DNA of 64,000 bases from Falsiroseomonas frigidaquae (GTDB taxonomy: Bacteria > Pseudomonadota > Alphaproteobacteria > Acetobacterales > Acetobacteraceae). This document shows positions 58,767 to 64,000 of the stretch, piece after piece. Made by a program: the position numbers and the translations under genes. The notes beneath the pieces are model-generated. The model was given only the letters and a program-made list of their open reading frames with translations, searched no databases and had not been told where the DNA came from. Position 1 is the stretch's first letter. Every line of letters starts with the position of its first letter. The stretch is from assembly GCF_012163145.1 (NCBI RefSeq), contig NZ_JAAVTX010000006.1, positions 62,001 to 126,000 of the forward strand, read 5' to 3'.

Positions 58767-59750
58767 TTGAACGTCGAAGCCGAGGATCTGGTCGAGTTCG
58801 GCCGCAGGGTCACCCTGCCCTTCAATGGGCGGGAGGTGGCGGCGCGGGCGGACCGGGCCAGCGGCTACGTGTTCTTCGACCCGCCGCCGCCGGAGGAGTT
58901 GGAAGCCTACTACCTGCACACCTACCAGAAGGCCTCCACCGTCTACTACACGGTGGAAACCGACTACGAGGCGGACAAGAACCGCTACCACGCCGACCGC
59001 ATCCTGGAAGGCGTGCGCCACTTCGCCGGCCGCATGCCGCAGAACAGCGTGGAACTCGGCTGCGCCTATGGCGGGCTGGTGCATGACATGGCCGGCCGTG
59101 GCATCGCCGCGCGCGGCTTCGACATCAACGCCGGCGCCGTGGCCGAGGGCCGCAGCGTGAAGGGCAACATGGCGCTGGAGGCGGCGGACAACGTCACGGC
59201 GCTCGGCCGGCTGACGGCGCCGGTGGATCTGATCTACTCGCTGCATGTGCTGGAACACGACCCGAAGCTGGTGCAGGTGCTGCGCCTGGCACGGCAGGCG
59301 CTGTCCGCCGATGGGCTTCTCTTCGTCGCGGTGCCGAATGCGATGTATGCCGGTTCCGTGCTGCGCGGCTTCAAGGCGAACCCCTGGGTCAACTACCCGC
59401 AGCACCTGCACATGCTGTCCCCCGGCGTGATTCCGGCGCTGTGCGAGGCGACGGGCTTCGTGCCGCTGGCCTGGAGCACCGGCCTGGTGTTCGAGACCGA
59501 TGACAGCCTGGCGCGGATGCTCAGCCCCGAAGGCCTCGCCCATGGTGCGCCGGAACGCCTGGCGCTGATGATGAGCCAGTCCGGCTTCGGCATGGAGCTG
59601 AACATGCTGCTGGCGCCGCAGCGCAGCCGCATCGCCACGCGCCACGCCGCGGAGGTTGGCGTGCAACTGGCGGCGCTGGAGGCGCAGCGGCGGCGGGAGG
59701 TGGCGATCCGCGGCTGGCTGTGCGATTCCGCCGGCCCGCCGGCTGTGTGA
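58767..59750 (+). CDS. Class I SAM-dependent methyltransferase
   Basis: A 327-residue methyltransferase. Motif I is NSVELGCAYGGLVHDMAGRG, the acidic residue GFDINAGAVAEG follows, and DLIYSLHVLEHDPKLVQVLR is the post-motif. A C-terminal domain of about 100 residues includes YPQHLHMLSPGVIPALCEAT. TTG at 58767 is preceded by GAGG at 8-bp spacing, which decides the start. The last codons and stop belong to a 24-bp tandem repeat. The 284-bp gap upstream (58483-58766) shows no gene and should contain divergent promoters. The likely target is a glycan, by neighbourhood. Confidence 0.87.
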   Translation: MNVEAEDLVEFGRRVTLPFNGREVAARADRASGYVFFDPPPPEELEAYYLHTYQKASTVYYTVETDYEADKNRYHADRILEGVRHFAGRMPQNSVELGCAYGGLVHDMAGRGIAARGFDINAGAVAEGRSVKGNMALEAADNVTALGRLTAPVDLIYSLHVLEHDPKLVQVLRLARQALSADGLLFVAVPNAMYAGSVLRGFKANPWVNYPQHLHMLSPGVIPALCEATGFVPLAWSTGLVFETDDSLARMLSPEGLAHGAPERLALMMSQSGFGMELNMLLAPQRSRIATRHAAEVGVQLAALEAQRRREVAIRGWLCDSAGPPAV

Positions 59751-59822
59751 CTGGTCGGCCCGCCGGCTGGGTGATTGGCCGGCCTGCCGGCTGGGTGATT
59801 GGCCGGCCTGCCGGCTGTGGCT
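59727..59822. repeat. Four tandem copies of a 24-bp GC-rich unit
   Basis: Units lie at 59727-59750, 59751-59774, 59775-59798 and 59799-59822. Their shared core reads GGCCTGCCGGCTGGGTGA with variants. The first unit contains the end and TGA stop of the methyltransferase gene; the second and third also end in an in-frame TGA. Units two to four are the most alike, indicating recent copying. Confidence 0.92.
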
Positions 59823-59874
59823 TGACGCAGGCCGCCTGCTTCGCGACCGTTCGCCGGCAATGAAGGAGGCGACG

Positions 59875-60576
59875 ATGACCGAGGAACTGGAGAAGCTGGC
59901 GAAATGGCGCGGCTTCGTGCCGGATGAGGAGCTGGAGACCTACCGCAAGGGCGGCTTCGCGCGCCGCATCGGCATCGGCCGCCGCCCGGCGCTGCTGAAC
60001 ATCGACACCACCTACATGTTCGTCGATCCCGCCTATTCCCAATGCGGGCGGGAAGATCCGGCGCTGATCGCGGCGCTGACGCGGCTGACCGCGCTGTTCC
60101 GGCGCCTCGACCTGCCGATCTACTACAGCCGCCGCGACGACCGCACGCATCCCAGCTATCGCGGCATCTGGAACCTGAAGCTCGGCACGGCGAACGACTA
60201 CCAGTACAGCCGCGATCCGCGGGCCGATGAATGGCCGGAAGCCTATGCCCCGCGTGAGCAGGACCGTGTGGTGATGAAGAACAAGCCCTCCTGCTTCTTC
60301 GCGACGCCGCTGGAGGCCTTCCTGCGCTATGACGAGGTGGATACCGTGATCATCTGCGGCGTCTCCACCAGCGGCTGCGTGCGGGCCGGCGCGATGGACG
60401 CCTTCTCCCACAATTTCCGCACCGTGCTGGTGGAGCAGGCCTGCGGCGACCGCAGCCCCTCCGCCCATCGCGCCAACCTGTTCGACCTGGACATGAAGTT
60501 CGCCGATGTCGAAAGCCTGGACTATATCGAGCGGGAATTGAACGCGCGCTTCGGCGTGGCGCGCGCGGCGGAGTGA
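59875..60576 (+). CDS. Isochorismatase-family (cysteine) hydrolase
   Basis: A 233-residue hydrolase of the N-carbamoylsarcosine amidase/isochorismatase fold. The catalytic triad is visible: Asp in PALLNIDTTYMFVDP, Lys in VVMKNKPSCFFATPL, and Cys in VIICGVSTSGCVRAGAMDAF, where the cis-peptide precedes the Cys region. A CSHase or maleamate amidohydrolase type of activity is likely, not isochorismatase in the strict sense. AAGGAGG six bases upstream fixes the ATG at 59875. Its stop abuts the convergent small gene with no gap. Confidence 0.88.
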   Translation: MTEELEKLAKWRGFVPDEELETYRKGGFARRIGIGRRPALLNIDTTYMFVDPAYSQCGREDPALIAALTRLTALFRRLDLPIYYSRRDDRTHPSYRGIWNLKLGTANDYQYSRDPRADEWPEAYAPREQDRVVMKNKPSCFFATPLEAFLRYDEVDTVIICGVSTSGCVRAGAMDAFSHNFRTVLVEQACGDRSPSAHRANLFDLDMKFADVESLDYIERELNARFGVARAAE

Positions 60577-60840
60577 TCAGCGCGGCGCGTTGCGCGTGCC
60601 GCAGTTCTCCACTGCAAGGAAGACCTGCTCCATCGTCACGCCCTGCAGGCGATAGGGAAAGGTGGTGCCGTCCACAGTCACCTCCAGCGGGATCTCGCCA
60701 TGGCAGCGGTCGTAGCGGCCATTCTCGAAGACGCGGTCAATTTTGACATTGCCGATGCGACCGACCAGCTCGTCCCGTCGTTGCGCCTGGGCGGGAAAGG
60801 CCAGGCCAACGAGGGCGAGCAGGCAGCAGAGGCGCATCAT
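60577..60840 (-). CDS. Small secreted protein of unknown function
   Basis: An 87-residue protein. MMRLCCLLALVGLAFPAQAQ is a good Sec signal peptide with cleavage near AQA-Q. The mature part (about 67 residues) has two Cys (DRCHGEIPLEV and VENCGTRNAPR) that could form one disulfide, and a beta-rich pattern. GGGG six bases upstream supports the start at 60840; ATGs at 60852 and 60837 are alternatives. I do not recognise a family. It lies downstream of the hydratase-like fusion on the same strand with an 80-bp gap. Confidence 0.6.
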   Translation of the reverse strand: MMRLCCLLALVGLAFPAQAQRRDELVGRIGNVKIDRVFENGRYDRCHGEIPLEVTVDGTTFPYRLQGVTMEQVFLAVENCGTRNAPR

Positions 60841-60920
60841 CGGAAACCCCATCACGGATCCGTGAAACCTCCGTGCCCTCGCGCGGCTGTCAACGGCGGC
60901 GTGAAGCCAGGGTGCCGCGC

Positions 60921-61916
60921 TCAGATGCGCGTGACCCCGATCATGCCATCCCGCGTCACCAGCGACGTCAGCCTGTCCGCGTCCCAGCCTTCCGTGCCGG
61001 CGGGTCGCTTCGGCACCACCAGGTAGCGCAGCTCCGCATTGCTGTCGTGCACGCGCAGTTCCACGCCCGGCGGCAGCATCGTGCCGAATTCGGCGAGGAT
61101 GCCGCGCGGGTCGCGCACCGCGCGGGCTCGATAGGCGCGGCTCTTGTACCAGGCGGGCGGGCGGCCGAGGATGCTGCGCGGGTAGCAGGAACACAGCGTG
61201 CAGACCACGAGGTGATGCCGCGTCTCCGTGTTGAACAGCGCGGCGAGCTTGGTGCCCGCCGCATCCAGCCCGAGTTCCGCCGCAGCCGCCACCGCGTCAT
61301 CCGCCAGCCGTTGCGCGAAATCCGCATCGGTCCAGGCACGAACGACGATGGCAGCGCCGTTGTGCGGGCCGCGCGCATCCATCCGCGCGATCTCCTCCCG
61401 GATCTCGGCCGCCGTCAGCACGCCCTTTGCCAGCAGCAGGTTCCGCATCGCCACGCCGCGCAGGCGCAGCGGGGAAAGCCGCTCCTCCGCCGCGTCATGG
61501 TCTTCCTGGTAGGGGTGGTGCTCGTGGTCATGGTCGTGATGGTCGTGATCGTGGCCGTGGTCGTCGTGATGGTTGTGGTGGTCTTCCACCACATCGAGGC
61601 CGGCGGCGCGCAGCCGCTGTTCCTCCGCCAGCACCTCGGCTTCGGTCACGATGCCCTTCTCGATCAGCAGGCTTGAGAAGGCGAGAATCCAGCGTTCGTA
61701 GTACGGCATCGCCCAGTAGGTCGCGGAATCCAGCTGTTCCTGTACGCGGCGGCTTTCATCCGTGGTGAAGATCCGCCGCTTGGCATCGGACAGCAGCATG
61801 CGGATCGCATCCGCCTCCTTCTCCCAATGCGCCGCCTCATGTTCCGCCCGCTGCACGGGGCCATCGAAGCGGCCGCCGGCATCGTGCGGCGGATGGTCGT
61901 GGGGCAGGTCGTCCAT
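60921..61916 (-). CDS. Nitrile hydratase/thiocyanate hydrolase-like fusion: beta-N-type region, His-rich linker, alpha-type subunit
   Basis: A 331-residue single frame. Residues about 5-105 resemble the helical N-terminal part of nitrile hydratase beta (HDAGGRFDGP, AHWEKEADAI, YYERWILAFSSLLIEKGIVT). Residues 112-141 form a linker with 14 His among 30 residues. Residues about 150-331 are the alpha (or thiocyanate hydrolase gamma) subunit, with the metal-binding VVCTLCSCYPRSILG: Cys239, Cys242 and Cys244, with Thr-Leu between the first two as in cobalt enzymes. It then reads PPAWYKSRAYRARAV. The SH3-like C-terminal half of beta is absent. GGGAG lies 7 bp before the ATG. Hydration of a nitrile-like or thiocyanate substrate is inferred; a partner subunit would be needed. 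Confidence 0.8.
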   Translation of the reverse strand: MDDLPHDHPPHDAGGRFDGPVQRAEHEAAHWEKEADAIRMLLSDAKRRIFTTDESRRVQEQLDSATYWAMPYYERWILAFSSLLIEKGIVTEAEVLAEEQRLRAAGLDVVEDHHNHHDDHGHDHDHHDHDHEHHPYQEDHDAAEERLSPLRLRGVAMRNLLLAKGVLTAAEIREEIARMDARGPHNGAAIVVRAWTDADFAQRLADDAVAAAAELGLDAAGTKLAALFNTETRHHLVVCTLCSCYPRSILGRPPAWYKSRAYRARAVRDPRGILAEFGTMLPPGVELRVHDSNAELRYLVVPKRPAGTEGWDADRLTSLVTRDGMIGVTRI

Positions 61917-62032
61917 GGCTTTTCTCCCGGCATGCGGCGTGCAGGCTAACCATGCAGTGGCGCGGCTGAAAGCCTCGACAGCGCGGCGCGTCCGGGCGAA
62001 GGTCAGGACAATCAACAAGGGAGACACGTTGC

Positions 62033-63028
62033 ATGACGAGCCATTCCGCGCTGTTCGGGCGCCGCATCCTGCTGGCCGCCGCCAGCGCCGCCCTGGCGGC
62101 ACCCGCGCTCGCGCAATCCTGGCCGAGCCGCGACCTGCGGATGATCGTACCCTTCCCGCCCGGCGGCACCACGGATGTTGTGGCGCGCCTGATCGCGATG
62201 GCGATGCGGGACAAGCTCGGACGCGCCGTGGTGGTGGAGAACCAGCCCGGCGCCGGCAGCACCACCGCCGCCGGCCGCTTCGCGCGCGAAGGCGACGACC
62301 ATGCGATGTTCGTCTCGCAGATCGCGTCCCACGGCATCGCGCCGGCGCTGTACCGCAACCTCACCTACAATCCGCAGGATGATTTCAAGGCGCTGACACT
62401 GATGGTGACGGTGCCGAATGTCTGGGTCGCCAATCCCGGCAAGGTGCCCGGCGGCGATGTGCGGGCGCTGCTGCGCGACGCCAAGGCGCGGCCCGGCATC
62501 CGCACCTTCGCCTCCGCCGGCAACGGCACCTCCACCCATCTGACCGGCGAATTGATCAACCAGCAGACCGGCGCGCGCTTCCAGCACGTGCCCTATCGCG
62601 GCGCCGGCCCCGGCATGGTCGCGGTGATGGGTGGCGAGGTCGATACCTTCATCGACAACCTGCCGACCGCCTTGCCGCAGATCCGCGCCGGCACCGTCAT
62701 TCCGCTGGCCGTCACAGCCCCCGCGCGGCTGCCGGGGCTGCCCGATGTACCCGCCCTGGCGGAGCTGGGTGCCGAGTTCAACCTGGAGGGCTTCGCCTCG
62801 GAGGCCTGGTTCGGCCTGCACACGCATCGCAGCGCGTCGGATGCGGTGGTGGCGCGCATGGGCGATGCCGCCCGCGCCGCGCTGTCCGACCCCTCGATCC
62901 AGGCGCAGCTGGCCGAGCGTGGCACCCAGCCCCGGCCCGTGCCGTCGGCGGAATATGCCGCGCTGGTGACGGCGGAACTGGCCCGCTGGCGCGAGGTGGT
63001 GCGGCAGGGCAACATCCTGGTGCAATAG
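62033..63028 (+). CDS. Bug-family (TctC-like) periplasmic substrate-binding protein
   Basis: A 331-residue extracytoplasmic receptor. The signal peptide carries an Arg pair (LFGRRILLAAASAALAAPAL) and ends near LAQ, consistent with Tat or Sec export. The mature protein shows the Bug family landmarks MIVPFPPGGTTDVVARLIA, VVVENQPGAGSTTAAGRF and FQHVPYRGAGPGMVAVMGGE. Bug proteins bind small carboxylates or amides and often work without adjacent TctAB membrane subunits, as here. It is divergent from the hydratase-like gene across 116 bp, which hints at a linked substrate. Confidence 0.93.
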   Translation: MTSHSALFGRRILLAAASAALAAPALAQSWPSRDLRMIVPFPPGGTTDVVARLIAMAMRDKLGRAVVVENQPGAGSTTAAGRFAREGDDHAMFVSQIASHGIAPALYRNLTYNPQDDFKALTLMVTVPNVWVANPGKVPGGDVRALLRDAKARPGIRTFASAGNGTSTHLTGELINQQTGARFQHVPYRGAGPGMVAVMGGEVDTFIDNLPTALPQIRAGTVIPLAVTAPARLPGLPDVPALAELGAEFNLEGFASEAWFGLHTHRSASDAVVARMGDAARAALSDPSIQAQLAERGTQPRPVPSAEYAALVTAELARWREVVRQGNILVQ

Positions 63029-63044
63029 CCAGCGGGACAACCCC

Positions 63045-63509
63045 TTGCCTGACCTCCCCTTACCGGACCTCATCGAAGACCTTCTCGGCCTGGCGCCGGA
63101 CAGCGCGATCGGCGCGCTGCGCCGGCAGCGCCCGGAAGCCCTGCGCCATGCCGAGGGCGCCTATCGCGAATTGCTGCTGCCCGCCGACCCCGGCGGGCTG
63201 ACCCTGGCCGAACGCGCGGCACTCGCCCGCCATGTGGCGGAGCGGGAGGGTGATGCGGCGCTCGCCGCGCATTTCGCCGGCCTAGCCCCGGCGCCGGAAG
63301 CCTCCCCCCGTCTGGTGGCGCTGCTGGCCTATGCGGAGAAGGTGGCGATGCAGCCGGAGGGCACGGCCAAGGCGGATATCGACGGGCTGGCGGCGCTCGG
63401 CCTGACCGCGCGCGATATCGTGGCGGCAACCCAACTCATCGCCTTCGTGCCCTACCAGGTCCGGCTGCTGGCCGGGCTGCGCGCCCTGATGCAGGAGAAG
63501 GCCGCATGA
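63045..63509 (+). CDS. CMD-domain protein lacking catalytic cysteines
   Basis: A 154-residue helical protein resembling the CMD domain family represented by Agrobacterium vitis Avi_7170. It is read from TTG at 63045. It has ARHVAEREGDAALAAHFAGL and ALLAYAEKVAMQPEGTAKAD, then LTARDIVAATQLIAFVPYQV, the carboxymuconolactone-decarboxylase-like helix pair, but no C-x-x-C. It overlaps the next gene by 4 bp (ATGA). The adjacent gene carries the catalytic cysteines, so the two probably act as a pair. Family name is from memory of the pattern. Confidence 0.75.
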   Translation: MPDLPLPDLIEDLLGLAPDSAIGALRRQRPEALRHAEGAYRELLLPADPGGLTLAERAALARHVAEREGDAALAAHFAGLAPAPEASPRLVALLAYAEKVAMQPEGTAKADIDGLAALGLTARDIVAATQLIAFVPYQVRLLAGLRALMQEKAA

Positions 63510-64000
63510 GCCGGTTCACCCTGAAGCCGGTCGGCTGGCGCCCGCGCCTCGCCCCCGTGAAGGCGGAGACGGCGACGCCGGAACAGCTGGCCGCGCTGGA
63601 TGCCTGCCCGCCGGCGGTGCGGCGCTCCACCTATTTCCTGACGCTGGCGCATGACCCGGGCTCGCTGGGTGAGCGCGGCGCGCTGTTCAACATCGTCATG
63701 TATGCCGAGGGCGGGCTGGACCGGGCGGACCGGGAATTGTCCACCGCCGTCGTCTCCATGGTGAATGGCTGCGTCTATTGCACCTCCGTCCACGCCAAGC
63801 GTTTTTCCGAATTGACGAACGACGAGCCGGCGATGCAGCGGCTGCTGGACGAAGGTTGGGAGGCGGAGCCGGATCCGCGCCGCAAGGCGATCGCCGACTT
63901 CACCGAGGCGCTGACCCGCGACCCCGGCGCGACCACCGCTCGGCACCTGGCACCGCTGCGCGCGGCGGGGCTGGATGACCTCGAGATCCTCGACCTCATC
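63506..64000 (+). CDS. Alkylhydroperoxidase-like CMD protein (partial, C-terminus off the right edge)
   Basis: 165 residues of a peroxidase-related protein. The catalytic C-x-x-C-x-x-x-H motif is intact in VNGCVYCTSVHAKRFSELT, as in AhpD-type enzymes. The N-terminus begins MSRFTLKPVGWRPRLAPV. It follows the Cys-less CMD protein with an ATGA overlap and fits the partner family (Avi_7169-like). Such pairs are often beside transport and catabolic genes. The end lies outside the window. Confidence 0.85.
   Translation, partial: MSRFTLKPVGWRPRLAPVKAETATPEQLAALDACPPAVRRSTYFLTLAHDPGSLGERGALFNIVMYAEGGLDRADRELSTAVVSMVNGCVYCTSVHAKRFSELTNDEPAMQRLLDEGWEAEPDPRRKAIADFTEALTRDPGATTARHLAPLRAAGLDDLEILDLI

Noticed and set aside
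61530-61620. The CA/GTGGT-rich stretch as a simple-sequence repeat outside coding DNA
   Set aside because: Read on the minus strand it is the histidine-rich linker of the hydratase-like protein, in frame with both domains.

Overview
The window is a continuous piece of a high-GC (roughly 70%) alphaproteobacterial chromosome. Gene order and protein style fit Acetobacteraceae, probably Roseomonas or a close relative. The clearest lineage markers are dusB-ntrB-ntrC-ntrY-ntrX followed by hfq-hflX, a bifunctional ispDF, an NDUFS4-type complex I accessory gene, an HvrA/H-NS-type regulator, a Bug (TctC-like) binding protein and many start/stop-overlapping (ATGA) operons. This placement rests on gene content only. 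I saw no insertion sequence, prophage, CRISPR array or rRNA gene. One tRNA gene is present (tRNA-Arg, UCU).

Layout. 1-670 is a partial IclR regulator. 761-11204 is a surface-polysaccharide locus: a divergent glycosyltransferase, then a tightly coupled operon with a glycosyltransferase, an ABC-2 export permease carrying a repeat-like N-terminal extension, its ATPase, a KpsE/Wzz-type inner-membrane protein, an FkbM methyltransferase and a 1,014-residue sulfotransferase-methyltransferase fusion. 11305-17123 holds envelope genes: LpxR-like lipid A deacylase, exported amidohydrolase, MltB, RlpA with SPOR domain, and a DD-carboxypeptidase. A chemoreceptor (17195-18898) converges on it. 19032-24890 is housekeeping: tmk, holB, metG, tatD, a PhnP-like hydrolase and mazG.

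25068-30857 carries a sugar isomerase-like protein, pirin, greB, an inositol monophosphatase-type enzyme, hflX, hfq and a HAD phosphatase. 30854-39287 is the nitrogen-regulation block, read on the minus strand as dusB, ntrB, ntrC, ntrY, ntrX, D-amino-acid transaminase. 39419-46483 has ispDF, a thiolase-like protein, an enoyl-CoA hydratase, peroxiredoxin-cysK-cysE, an H-NS-like protein and a GNAT enzyme. After tRNA-Arg come an NDUFS4 homologue, a DUF4239-like membrane protein and a Gdx/SugE exporter.

48364-59750 is a second glycan locus: gmd, two GT4 enzymes, a 1,420-residue protein with methyltransferase, coiled-coil, GT2, GT4 and second methyltransferase parts, a DUF4214-GT2 fusion, and a methyltransferase ending in a 24-bp tandem repeat. 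59875-64000 is small-molecule metabolism: isochorismatase-like hydrolase, a small secreted protein, a nitrile hydratase/thiocyanate hydrolase-like fusion with a histidine-rich linker, a Bug binding protein and two CMD/alkylhydroperoxidase-like proteins, the last cut by the window edge.

The two glycan loci probably supply synthesis, modification and ABC-type export of a capsule or O-polysaccharide. No outer-membrane export component is visible. The least ordinary items are the hydratase-like fusion (60921-61916), the two very large multidomain glycan enzymes, the repeat-extended export permease, three short GC-rich tandem repeats at gene 3' ends, and the symmetric AT-rich element upstream of mazG.
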